NCBI GenBank assembly: GCA_029641185.1
Contig: JAPWGK010000020.1
Span: 186,001 to 250,000 of the forward strand
Reading direction: 5' to 3'
Source: Pseudofabraea citricarpa
Taxonomy: Eukaryota; Ascomycota; Leotiomycetes; Helotiales; Dermateaceae
Length of the DNA stretch: 64,000 nucleotides
The notes below the pieces were generated by a model. It was not told the DNA's origin, did no database searches, and worked only from the letters and a program-made list of their open reading frames with translations. Positions 12,354 through 22,666 of this stretch are shown here, in pieces. The position numbers and the translations under genes were made by a program. Within the stretch, counting starts at the first letter, position 1, and each line of letters starts with the position of its first letter.

Positions 12354-12960
12354 ACACAGCAGTACCACATGCGCGTAATCCTGAGCGAGCGAGCGAAAAG
12401 CACAAAAACAAAGCAGAAATGAAGGGTCCTGCGCAATGAGGAATGGTGGGGCCCACTAGCATCTCAGCAAACCAGGTGTCTGGATCGGTCTTGCAATATT
12501 CATCGATTTCCCCCCCGTTGCGACCTTCTTAATGCCGTGCGACCAAAGCTCTCTCACGGAGAAAAGTGTCCTGGCCAGCATGAAGAAGTGGAATGCGATG
12601 TGTGGTGGCACTGGTGGGCGAGTGGGAGTGAGAGGGTGAGAGGGAGCGAGAGTGAGCGTGAGGTTACTGTAAGGGTGAGAGCGTATCGGGACCACATGTG
12701 TTGCCGGTAGGGGACTGTAGGAGAGCGAATTAATGATGATGATGGTGAGTGAGGATGACTGTGGTTGGTGAGAGGCTGTAGATGGTGTTTCTGCTCCGGG
12801 CCTATACACCACCACACTATCACACCGGCATATATTTTGGATGTTATTTTGTACAGTGCAGTCAGTAATTTAGCAACAGGCTCAGGTCAGGTCAGGTAGG
12901 AGTTAGGGAGGTGCCTTAGGTACTGTACTGGAGGTAAAAGTATCAGGTTCAGGCGACGGT

Positions 12961-13415
12961 AGGGTACAGTACAGTACAGGGTGTCAGGGCCTGTCCAGGA
13001 CCCTGCAGGGAACAAACAGGCCAGCCAGGCTATACTACAGTACGGAGTACAACCGGCCAAAAAAGTTTAAGGGACAGCTTCATGCAAGCGTCACTGCTGC
13101 CCCTGGTAACGAGGTTGCAGGGTGCAGAGTGCAGAGGTGCAGGGTCAGGGTCAGGGCTGCAGCAGGAGGGGGGGGAGGTGTCGTAGTGGGCTGGTGCCAG
13201 GTGGGGGGTGTACTGTAGTCTGTATAGTAGCTATAGCGTACTTACAGCACATTACAGCCCCCCTAGCCCCCCTACCCTAACCCCCCTAACCCCCCCTCAA
13301 AAGCTCGAAAAGCCTGGCACACACTGCTACAGTAGGTACAGTACACTACAGACACTACAGACACTACACTACAGTCAGTACAGCGCTGTACAGTACAGTA
13401 CTGTAGTAGCCAGGA
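12961..13415. repeat. Cluster of TACAGTAC-type palindromes
   Basis: TACAGTAC and its variants occur in tight groups here: GTACAGTACAGTACAG near 12964, CTACAGTACGGAGTAC near 13030, and a dense block at 13320-13415 with ACTACAGAC repeats and GTACAGTACAGTACTGTAG. Each core is self-complementary or nearly so, so the block could form hairpins or be a repeated protein-binding site. Confidence 0.65.
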
Positions 13416-14026
13416 GGCTGCCTGCCCGCCTGCCCGCCTGTCCGCCCCACTGATCCACTCTGCGCCTTGAGACCCTGCCCTACTTCTAGCTCCAAAGGCT
13501 GTTCCCAAATGCAAATGCCATCTTCTTAAACAGAGATTCCCATCCACCGCCGCACCCCCCTCCCCCCCAATCTTCCATTCTCTCCCCCCCGTTCCCGTTT
13601 GCCCTATTGTTGCTGCATCTTCCCACCGTCCCGCTGCTCTATCTCTACACCTACCTCATTATTCGAACCTCGTCAACTTCTTCCTCCATTCCTCACCCTC
13701 GACCCTCGACACATTCTTCCAACCTCCAACCTCCAACCTCCAGCCTCCAGCCTTCCACCACTACAGTCACAACCACAGAATAAACTACTCATTCATCCCC
13801 TTTCCACTCACTGTCGGCGCCCATCACACAAACCTCTCTCTCCCCTCAATCCTGCAGCCACGTCAGCCTCACATCCATCATTGCGCTCAAGTCAATCCAC
13901 CATCATTGCCTTGCGCCAGAATCAGACGCACGATTCTGATTCTACCACATATTCTTGTCATTGCCATCATTGTTCAATCCTGGGTCTCCTCCAACACAAA
14001 CCCTTCCCGTCGGATCTGGGATCGCC

Positions 14027-15046
14027 ATGATGTCCAGACAAACTTCAAAGAGACCCAGTCTTCCGGGCAGAGATTCTTCTGGAAAGAGTGTCGATATACT
14101 CAACGATGATTCTCAGTCTGTCCGAGGCGCCGCCGTGATTCCAGCAATCAGCACATTTCTTCCCCGGCCGATCACCGATCCCCCCCATCGAGGCTATACG
14201 TCGTCGCCTTCGACACCAAACCTCACCCGTGCCGATTCGTACGATTCGCAAAACACGGGCGAGTCAAACTCACCTAGAACTCCTGGCACTCCGTACGAGC
14301 GAGCGAATATGGATTCGAGGGTTAGCTTTGCTGGTGATTCGTACCCAGCCTACACGCACCCATCACCGTACGACGACTTTCCTCCGAGTGTCAAGGCCGC
14401 ACCACAGCCTGCATTTTACCAGTCCAGCATGCCTGCTCAATTCTACCAAGAGGAACCGCCATACGACGAAGAGGCGTCCTATGTCTCGGACCGTGGGAAC
14501 GCCAGGAGATTCCCGTGCAAGTTTGCCGCTGTACACAGCTGCACCAAAACCTTCACCACGTCGGGTCATGCGTCACGTCACGCGAGGATTCACAGTGCTG
14601 AAAAATCAGTCGCATGCACTCATCCGGGCTGTACCAAGAAGTTCACTCGCGCCGACAACATGAAGCAGCATCTGGACACCCATTCCAAGGACAAGGACCG
14701 ATCTCGAAATTCAAACAAATCGCTATCTTCTCGACCCTCGCCTCTTTATGCGCCTGCTGGTGTTCGGAAACAATCTTCGGCGAGCAGCACTTCAAGTAAT
14801 ATCCACCGAGCTGTTTCAGAGGAGAAGCTGGACCCCGCGCTCTTCAACATTTCAGCGAGCCCTCAACCTTACACGATGCTCAGACCCGGAGTCAGTCCTA
14901 CCATGTCTATGAGGAGTACTTCAAGCGAGAGCGAGCAAGTTCTCCCATATCGGGCCATTTCCAATCAGCCCCCAAGGATGAACGGTGGACTCGATGCATT
15001 GGCTATGATAGCTGCAGAGCTACAAAGCCCAAACGGATGTCGTTGA
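14027..15046 (+). CDS. C2H2 zinc-finger transcription factor, Nrg1-like
   Basis: A single exon of 339 codons begins with ATGATG preceded by GCC. Two zinc fingers sit at about residues 164-189 and 197-222. The first has the pattern C-x7-C-x12-H-x3-H and contains TKTFTTSGHASRHARIH. The second is C-x4-C-x12-H-x3-H with KKFTRADNMKQH. In yeast Nrg1/Nrg2, the glucose and stress repressors, the fingers carry the very similar FTTSGHLARHNRIH and a second finger with RQDN, so I place this protein near that family. The N-terminus is rich in Ser/Pro and SP/TP sites; the C-terminus ends with a short hydrophobic GGLDALAMIAAEL segment. It is likely a nuclear DNA-binding regulator. Whether it represses, and what it targets, cannot be read here. 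The C-x7-C spacing in finger 1 is unusual. A very long gene-free region lies upstream. Confidence 0.85.
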   Translation: MMSRQTSKRPSLPGRDSSGKSVDILNDDSQSVRGAAVIPAISTFLPRPITDPPHRGYTSSPSTPNLTRADSYDSQNTGESNSPRTPGTPYERANMDSRVSFAGDSYPAYTHPSPYDDFPPSVKAAPQPAFYQSSMPAQFYQEEPPYDEEASYVSDRGNARRFPCKFAAVHSCTKTFTTSGHASRHARIHSAEKSVACTHPGCTKKFTRADNMKQHLDTHSKDKDRSRNSNKSLSSRPSPLYAPAGVRKQSSASSTSSNIHRAVSEEKLDPALFNISASPQPYTMLRPGVSPTMSMRSTSSESEQVLPYRAISNQPPRMNGGLDALAMIAAELQSPNGCR

Positions 15047-16354
15047 TTGCAGTGCACAATTCAGCCGTCGCAATCCGATGAAACATGCAAGGACCCGTGG
15101 GTCATAAACCACCAACTGCCGTCTTCGGAGGTTGCTCCTTCTGCTCCCTTTCTTGCACATATTTCTTACTTTGGGTACTGGCGTCACGGAAATTTCTAGA
15201 CGGGGCTCAGGAATGGCGCAAGAGCGGTACAAAGATACATTGCAGTTGACATTGAACAAACTGGTTTTGTCGGTTTTATTTATTTTACTTTTCTGTTCCT
15301 GCCCAGGCGTTCGATCCTCTCAATTGTGTTATTCGCTGTTCGCTTTAATGTCACGTCATCTAACGGCCTATCTTATGGGAAAGAGGATGTGTTCGGGTTC
15401 GGTTATTGGCTGGGTTTGGGGTTTGGGGTTGAGCTATATACCAATACCCTATTGTTGGATCAATTTCATTCATAGCTCGGGGTTTTTAGACTGTACGAGC
15501 ATGGAATGGAATTGAATGAAAATCAAAGAAAGCAGGGCGAAAGAGCTTCAAAGGGAGATGATGGGGGAAAGTTCTGCAACTGGAGTTTGGTCTGATTTTC
15601 AATCTAGAGGGATCGATTCATCATCTGCCTTTTTATCTTATCCCTTCATCTTCTATCTTTCACGTATCGATCAGATACTCCTCTTGGCTCGAATTTCTTC
15701 TGCTTGCCTGGTTTCCTTTGCTTTTTTATGTAAATAGATAGATGAAGTCGGTTTATTGAGGATTGATGGATGAGAGATGAACGAACAATGGATCGATGGG
15801 ATACCCTTGGAATAAACAAACTTCTTCTCCTATTTATGGTTGCTTTGCAAATGATATCACCATGCCGTTCTCTCTCTGTCTCACGTCTCAATAACATATA
15901 TCTTATCCCTAGAGACCATATAATATTCGTCGTCTGATGTCATTCGTGGTTTCTCCTTGATAGTGGTACCTGTCTTAAACTATAACAGGGCCTTCCAGGT
16001 CAAGCCGTCGGGAATATCCCGCCTCTCTCCTATTGAGACTATTCTCTACCTAATCTTACAACCCCAAATCGATCTGATCTGACTCGAGGAAGCTTGCTTA
16101 CTTGCTTACCTGCTTACCTGCTTAAGTGTCAGCCTCTCGGCTTCGGCACCCTCCACTTCCATTGCCTCTCTTTCTCTCCCAGTACGATAATGAAATGGCC
16201 TGACCTCAAGTAAAAAGAAAATACCAATAAAAAACGCCGCCTGATGCATAGCTACCCCCGGCTTAAACTCCTTGAAATATCACTCAGACTCATAGCCACT
16301 ACCATGGAAGCCGAGAAAAGAAAGGTCGCACACATATCCACCGTACCGAATCCT
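15047..16354. other. Intergenic, between convergent genes
   Basis: This 1.3-kb stretch separates the C2H2 regulator and PRP31 stop codons. It is T-rich in its first half and contains tandem CTTACCTG-type units near 16095-16125. It should hold two 3' UTRs; no gene was recognised. Confidence 0.5.
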
Positions 16355-18294
16355 TTACTTCTTGGCCGGTAGAGCAGGAGGTGCCATCTTGCCAGCTCCT
16401 GTGTCGACCTTCTTAGGCGGTGGACCCATCGCACCTTCTCCATTCGTACTGCTCGTTCCACCGACCTGCGTGAAGGTTCCACCCTTGAACCAGCGATCCT
16501 CCTCGGCTTTGCGCTTACGGCTCATCTCAGCTTGCATCTTCGGATCGACCAACTCGAGACCCTGTACCGGTGTGAAGGCAAGTGATGATGCTGTGCCGGC
16601 TCCTGCTCCGGCCGTGGAACCTACACCCGTTGTGCGAAGTCCTTTGCCTCTCAGATCGATGTTGGAGTTGGCGGTCTGGCCGAAACCTCGAAGAGAGGAT
16701 GCTGAGCCGCTTACAGGGGTGGTACCTCCCCAGCCCTTGTTCTTTGCGCTGAGTTTGGCCTTCGTCCGTTGGTCGATTTGGAGATTACGGATTCGGCCAT
16801 CGTTGGCTTGACCGATCATTCCCAGACCCGCCGTGCCTTCACCCGTGCCGTAACCTACTTCTCTCTCTTCCTTGCCGAATGCCATTCGGTTCTGTGCCTT
16901 TCGGAGATCGGTCATGGCTGTTGCTTCCTTGGCCTTTCTTGCTCTTCGACCGCCACGCTTTCGCGCTGGCTTGTCATCAGGTGCTGGAAGCGCTCGCTGA
17001 CCTTTGTTGGGTGGGGGTATCGTAAGCTTCTCAAGTCGTTCCAAACAATTTGCTTTGAGCTCTTCTCCAGTGGAACCATCCCGACTGTTGTGTACCCGAT
17101 CAACCCGGGCTGCGAGTACAACCTTAGCTGATACAATACGCATAGCCTGACGCTTCAAATCATTGGGTATTCCACGGATGATGGGAGAATGATAAAGAAA
17201 TCCTTGATGTCGAACTCCTACATTGGTTGCAAATCCAGTGCCTGACTGGTGCTTAGATCCAAGAGGTGGTAAGTTGCAGGCTGGTGTTTTAGCAAGTCCT
17301 GTGAGACCTCCAGCAAAGTTAAGTAACTGGGCAGCCGTTAATGAGCCGATGAGTGCTGTTAGATTAGGAGCAAACAAGTTCATGCGCGACTGGACATAGT
17401 CTGTCAACGTCTTTTTTGCTCGGTCAAGCGCTAGGGTCATCTCGCAGGCACGCATTACTCTCTCGAGCTCCTCTGGTGTCATCTCGCGTCCTTTCGTGGT
17501 TGTAGCTTCGACCGTGACAATCATGACGGATGGGCCATCTAGAACTGATCTCAATGTCATGCCCAGGGGATTTTCCTTTGAATTTTGAAGGGATTTGATG
17601 CTCTCGTTATCCATAGGGCCATTTCCAATGATAGTCACTACCTTTGCGTAGTCTAGCGGAGAACTAACTAGAGTTTCTAGCTCAGGGAAGCGAACAGAGT
17701 AGTGATCTCGAATGAATTTGTGAACCAAGAGGATCTCCGTATCAATAGAGGTTGAAAGTGTATTCGACTGCGTCAATAAATGATACTCAGGGTTATCTTC
17801 GATCGATCCAATGAAGGTCGTTTGCTTGTCTGGAGGTAATGATTGGAAGTGGGCGATTTTCTGTAGAGGCGTGTATATGGTCAGGGCTGTACATAAAAAG
17901 AAGATGTAAACCAAAAGTTTCTTGAAATTTGGAGTAGAGAAGAAAGAAATGTACTGACCTCGAGAACTGGTTCTAATGTCTTCATCAAGCCCGCAACGCT
18001 TCTCACGTCGTCAACCCCACCAAGTTGCATCTTCTCAACCTTGGCCTTAGTCTCTTCCTCATCATCTTCTGCTATCAGCGCACTACCATTCATGCCGGCC
18101 ATTTGATCATCCTCGTCCACTTCTTCTTCATCTCCATCCAAGTCCATACTGCCATTTGCGCCTACAGTCGCGTGGCTCTCAAGTCCAGACGTGGGATCTC
18201 CATTGTCAGGGAAGAGACCACCTTCTTGTTGCTCCTCGCCCTCGGAACCGGAATCGTCGAAGTCGGCCAACAGCTCGTCTGCAAGAGTCGACAT
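16355..18294 (-). CDS. PRP31: U4/U6 snRNP splicing factor Prp31
   Basis: Two exons (18294-17959, 17860-16355; 98-nt intron with a CTGAC branch site) give about 613 residues. Prp31 binds U4 snRNA and the 15.5K/Snu13 protein and holds the U4/U6.U5 tri-snRNP together in the nucleus. Recognisable are the N-terminal LADELLADFDD, the NOSIC/Nop core with HKFIRDHYS.RFPELE, MNLFAPNLTALIG and AGGLTGLAKTPACN, then the Prp31-specific basic motif RKRGGRRARK and IDQRTKAKLS, and near the end SSLAFTPVQGLELV. The Prp31-specific C-terminal half separates it from the related Nop56/Nop58 proteins. Its start is only 293 bp from the divergent CLF1 start, another splicing factor. Confidence 0.96.
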
Positions 18295-18587
18295 CTTGTA
18301 TTGTGTGGAGGAAGAGGAGTGGGTTGCAACAAAGCAAGCTTGTGAAGGCCGAGAACTTAACTTCTAAGAAAGTTGAGCGGCCGCTAGCGCTAATCCCAAT
18401 TCAGTAATTTTGACACGAAATAATTCATATCGTCCCAGCATCCATCGATACCGCGACTTTGTCCGGACTGTTGATTCATTCAATCTTAAGCGCGCAGTTG
18501 AGCTGTGAGCTTTCGACGAGTAGGATTGTCTACTCATTTCAGACCAAATCACAAATCGAAACGCAAGATTTATTACCATCCTTCAAA
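18295..18587. promoter_or_regulatory. Bidirectional promoter PRP31/CLF1
   Basis: Only 293 bp separate the start codons of two divergent splicing-factor genes, so promoter elements must be shared or interleaved. No clear TATA box was seen, as expected for housekeeping genes. Confidence 0.7.
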
Positions 18588-20681
18588 ATGGAGTCGGCAC
18601 GCGGTCCCCCAAGGGTCAAGAATAAGGCGGCGAGCGCAATCCAGATATCCGCAGAGCAGCTTCTTCGAGAAGCTGTAGATCGCCAGGAACCAGGTCTCCA
18701 AGCACCTACTCAGCGGTTTGCTGATCTCGAAGAGCTCCATGAGTTCCAAGGCAGGAAGCGGAAGGAGTTTGAGGCGTATGTGCAGAGGAATCGGATTAAC
18801 ATGAACAACTGGATGCGATACGCACAATGGGAACTTGAACAGAAAGAATTCAAAAGGGCTCGCTCAATCTTTGAACGTGCTCTTGATGTTGATTCGACCT
18901 CTGTGACATTATGGATCCGATACATCGAGGCAGAGATGAAGACGAGAAATATCAACCATGCGCGAAATCTCCTGGATCGTGCAGTCACGATCTTGCCTCG
19001 AATCGATAAACTGTGGTACAAATATGTGTATATGGAGCAGATGCTGGGCAACATCCCAGGTACAAGACAGATCTTTGAGCGATGGTTGTCTTGGGAGCCT
19101 GACGAGTCGGCATGGAGCAGTTATATTAAGATGGAGAAGAAGTATGGCGAATTTCAGCGGGCCAGAGAGATATTCCAGAGATTCACTATGGTCCATCCAG
19201 AACCAAGAAATTGGATAAAATGGGCAAGATTTGAAGAGGAGTACGGCACAAGCGATCTTGTACGGGAAGTCTTTGGAAGTGCCGTGGAAGCTCTTGGAGA
19301 CGATTTCATGGACGAGCGCCTCTTCATTGAGTATGCTAGATACGAAGCAAAATTGAAGGAGTATGAGCGCGCAAGAGCTATCTACAAATATGCTCTGGAC
19401 CGTTTGGCAAGATCAAAATCTCTAGCTTTGCACAAAGCATATACAACTTTTGAGAAGCAGTTTGGTGATCGAGAGGGTGTGGAGGACGTAATTTTATCTA
19501 AGCGACGGGTTCAGTACGAGGAACAGATCAAGGAGAATCCAAAGAACTATGATGTCTGGTTTGATTATGCTAGACTGGAGGAGACTTCGGGCGATGTAGA
19601 TCGGATACGAGATGTTTACGAGAGAGCGATTGCCCAAATACCGCCTACACAAGAGAAGAGACATTGGAGACGCTACATATACCTCTGGATTTTTTACGCT
19701 CTATGGGAGGAGATGGACTCGAAAGACATTGATCGAGCCAGGCAAATTTATCAGGAGTGTTTGAAACTGGTACCTCACAAGAAGTTTACCTTTGCCAAGA
19801 TTTGGTTAATGAAAGCACAATTCGAAGTTCGTCAGCAACAACTTCCAGCTGCAAGGAAAACACTAGGTCAAGCCATCGGGATGTGTCCAAAGGACAAGTT
19901 GTTCAAAGGCTATGTCGAGCTAGAGCTAAAACTGTTCGAATTCGTACGATGCCGTACATTGTATGAGAAGCACATCGAATGGAATCCCGCAAACTGCCAG
20001 GCATGGATCAAATTTGCCGAGCTAGAGAGAGGTTTGGACGACTTGGAGCGAACAAGGGCTATCTTTGAGTTGGCTATTGACCAACCAGTTCTTGATATGC
20101 CAGAGCTTCTTTGGAAAGCATATATTGACTTTGAAGAGGAAGAAGGAGAATATGAACGCACTCGCCAACTTTATGAGCGTCTTCTGGACAAGACTGATCA
20201 CGTCAAGGTCTGGATCAGCTATGCTCATTTCGAGATCAACGTACCAGATGAAGACGAGGAAGAAGACGAAGAAGAGGAGAAACCTGTCAGTGAATTGGCC
20301 AAGGTTCGTGCAAGGAAGATATTCGAACGAGCACTCAAGAGCATGAAAGAGAAGGAGCTCAAGGAAGAGGTATGTAACTCCCCACTATATCGCATTATCG
20401 ATTCACTAACTCCCCCACAGCGAGTATCACTACTCAATGCTTGGTTGTCATTCGAGCGAACCTATGGATCCGAGGACGACATTGAGAAAGTCTCGAAACA
20501 AATGCCTCGTAAAACCAAGAGAAGACGCAAGATGGACGACGATACTTACGAAGAGTATATCGATTATGTCTTCCCGGCAGATGACAAACAGACAGAGAAA
20601 TTGTCCAACTTCCTCGCCCTGGCCCAGTCTTGGAAGCAGCAAGGTGGTACGATCTCCGGGGATGCTACGAATAGCGATTAG
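18588..20681 (+). CDS. CLF1: Pre-mRNA splicing factor Clf1 (crooked-neck/Syf3)
   Basis: Two exons (18588-20369, 20421-20681) give about 680 residues, the normal size. Clf1 is a scaffold of the Prp19-associated complex and is needed for spliceosome activation. The protein is built almost entirely of HAT (half-a-TPR) repeats with alternating W..Y/RYIE and ARxIFERAL signatures, from about residue 45 to 600; the start contains VKNKAAS.IQI and QLLREA typical of crooked-neck proteins. An acidic loop ([12 protein letters not shown]) interrupts the repeats near residue 555. The single 51-nt intron has a perfect CTAAC branch site but is a multiple of three and contains no stop, so the unspliced message would still be readable. 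The ATG at 18588 has the context TCAAAATGG. Confidence 0.97.
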   Translation: MESARGPPRVKNKAASAIQISAEQLLREAVDRQEPGLQAPTQRFADLEELHEFQGRKRKEFEAYVQRNRINMNNWMRYAQWELEQKEFKRARSIFERALDVDSTSVTLWIRYIEAEMKTRNINHARNLLDRAVTILPRIDKLWYKYVYMEQMLGNIPGTRQIFERWLSWEPDESAWSSYIKMEKKYGEFQRAREIFQRFTMVHPEPRNWIKWARFEEEYGTSDLVREVFGSAVEALGDDFMDERLFIEYARYEAKLKEYERARAIYKYALDRLARSKSLALHKAYTTFEKQFGDREGVEDVILSKRRVQYEEQIKENPKNYDVWFDYARLEETSGDVDRIRDVYERAIAQIPPTQEKRHWRRYIYLWIFYALWEEMDSKDIDRARQIYQECLKLVPHKKFTFAKIWLMKAQFEVRQQQLPAARKTLGQAIGMCPKDKLFKGYVELELKLFEFVRCRTLYEKHIEWNPANCQAWIKFAELERGLDDLERTRAIFELAIDQPVLDMPELLWKAYIDFEEEEGEYERTRQLYERLLDKTDHVKVWISYAHFEINVPDEDEEEDEEEEKPVSELAKVRARKIFERALKSMKEKELKEEVCNSPLYRIIDSLTPPQRVSLLNAWLSFERTYGSEDDIEKVSKQMPRKTKRRRKMDDDTYEEYIDYVFPADDKQTEKLSNFLALAQSWKQQGGTISGDATNSD

Positions 20682-21025
20682 GAGACTTGGAATATGTCAA
20701 TGAAGATATTGTATTTGTAGTTAGGAGAACCTTCAATGTCACCTTTTACGCTGGTTACTTCCTTTGTCTGACTGTAGACATAAATCTGAGCGAATTGGAC
20801 GACGGCCCATGTGATAGATTTCAAAACATCAAGCCAAGTGAGCGAAATTTGTTAATTCTCTCCATGTTTTACCTAGGTAATCAAATCACAGCAACCACTC
20901 ACTGTCCGGATACATTTTCTGACCAAGCCTAGTACTTCTTCCTCTTACAGTTACTTTCTGGTAAAACACTAGAACTACAAACGATGGTTTCTATACCGGA
21001 ACAGTCATACCACCCCAAACATTTG
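20682..21025. other. Short intergenic stretch between convergent genes
   Basis: 344 bp between the stop codons of CLF1 and the PIN-like transporter; 3' UTRs only, as far as I can see. Confidence 0.6.
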
Positions 21026-22666
21026 TTATTGTGCAATGGAAGTAGCAGCCCTTAGAGATGCGACAACAGCAAAACATATAGTCGGCGACACCATATAGCT
21101 CAGCGTAATGAACTTAGCAATGGACATTTTCTCGGCTTCTGTTGCACCGCTCACATCGGCAAGTGCTGTGAGCTTTGTCGCGGGCGGGCCAGTAGGCATT
21201 AGCATAAGCACAAACCAGAGGGCCGGGTCGTCGTCAAGCCAGTTAGTCTTTGATGCTACTACATAGATGATAGCTATACTAGCACTTTTTTCAGAATAAT
21301 ACAATCAGCTTCTTGTCATCTTTGGATATCAACACGAGAAAACTTACACGGGCCATAAAAAGAAGCGGATCAGAAAGATGGTGAGGCATGATGTCCATTT
21401 TATAGTTCCGCTCTCCTCGCCTCTCTTCATTTTCAACAAGCCACTGCCTAGTTTTGCGCCGACAACGACAAGTTGTAGAGCCGCGAAAAGGTCGCCCACG
21501 TTTTTTATTGACGTTGTTAGCCATGCTTTGAAGATACCGCCTTTGTTTGGCTCGTGAAAAAATGCTTTGTGTAATGGAGGGGTAAGTCCGATAAATGCTC
21601 CAATAACTACAAGTATGATAAGTATCTGATCGAGAAAGGATCAAGTAATAGCTTACTTGCACCGGCCAATGGCGCATTCATCAAGCTACCCAGAAAATCA
21701 AAGGACCTTCGTATAGCGTAAGGCAGTTTGTTATAGTGTCTTTCTGAAGCTTTTGAAATTTTCGCCTGCCGCTCTAAAATTGCTGGGGGTAGAAGGACTG
21801 TTCGCTCATTGACATGATCTTCTTCTTCCTCGGCGGTCCTGCCAGCTGAATTTGTTGGCTGTGGTGAACTTCTTCGTGATATGTTGCTGTTCTCTTCATC
21901 ACGCCCGCGCCTTTCGTCACTTTCACCATTTTCTCCATTCTCTTTCGGCCTGCTATCCGCCACGTCGTTTGGTGTATCTTCGTCATCTAAGAGCTTCGGG
22001 CCAACTGCAAATGTTAAGCAATTACCAACCACACTGGCGACTAAGAAGTATGATTTGGCCTTGGAGTTCGGTCAGTTTTTGGCAGAGAATAAGTGCATTG
22101 AGCCCACATACCCGGCTGACAATAGCTGAGTTCGTGTCACTGTCGTTCTTTTTCAATTGGCCAAGAATACCAGAACTGTCAAGGGACTGTATAAGGACCA
22201 AGGGTAATCTTTGGAAATTAGCAAAGTCCCTGGCTCTTCTGAGATAAGGTAAACCGACGCAGTGGTATTATTAAAGCATATCGCTGGGATGCTCCAAGCA
22301 GGGAAGGTTCTTGGAAATACTCTCCTGAGAGTCCATCCCAGACCCATGGATGTCAATGTATAAAACAACGCCCAAGCTAAATGAAAGTCAATGAGAAATA
22401 GCTCCAAGATATTGTACCTCTCACTTACCCAAGACTGGTGCATATCTTGAGGCAGTCTCTACTTTAAGCTCGGATCCAACGTTCTCAATCAGCAGGGCCG
22501 GCAGAAAGACTCGCACACAGGTCTTAGAGATATCTCTTGCAGAGGCTTCCCTCAGCATACCATATCTAGCCGCCACGGCACCATAGCAGATAGTAAGAAG
22601 AACTGCCAATGAAGCTTGTAAGGCGCCCACAAAGCTCGAGAGAATACTTGTAGAATCGTCGGACAT
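21026..22666 (-). CDS. PIN-like transporter (auxin efflux carrier family)
   Basis: Six exons (22666-22429, 22376-22259, 22208-22112, 22059-21657, 21606-21348, 21278-21026) with 50-69 nt introns give about 455 residues. The protein fits the membrane transport family Pfam Mem_trans: an N-terminal bundle of about five helices starting SFVGALQASLAVLLTICYG, with RVFLPALLIENVGSEL and PAICFNNTTALPL, a long hydrophilic Glu/Asn/Ser-rich loop (about residues 170-220), and a C-terminal bundle with LVVVGAKLG and LMLMPTGPPATKL. Yeast relatives are Ecm3 and YBR287W; these are usually placed in the ER or another internal membrane, and their substrate is not known. The auxin name reflects the family only. 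Each junction restores a conserved stretch, for example NNTTALPLVLIQSL. A GTG upstream of the chosen ATG was ignored. Confidence 0.88.

Larger units (their letters stand above)
8401..14026. other. Gene desert with simple repeats upstream of the C2H2 regulator
   Basis: No open frame in this 5.6-kb stretch shows a recognisable motif. The longer ones (for example 11667-12368 on the minus strand) are translations of low-complexity DNA. It holds many purine tracts, GT/GGT and CA runs, and numerous TACAGTAC/GTACTGTA palindromes. The last 450 bp (13550-14026) are strongly C/T-rich, like the 5' leader of a fungal transcription factor mRNA. It may be a long upstream control region, possibly with a non-coding transcript; that is inference. 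Confidence 0.5.

Noticed and set aside
11667..12368. Long minus-strand open frame (about 233 codons) in the gene desert
   Set aside because: Its translation mirrors low-complexity DNA (GDGDSDGD runs, His-rich frames on the same bases); several frames are open over the same repeats and none shows a domain or start context.
16362..16811. Plus-strand frame of 149 codons opposite PRP31
   Set aside because: It is the complement of the conserved PRP31 C-terminus.
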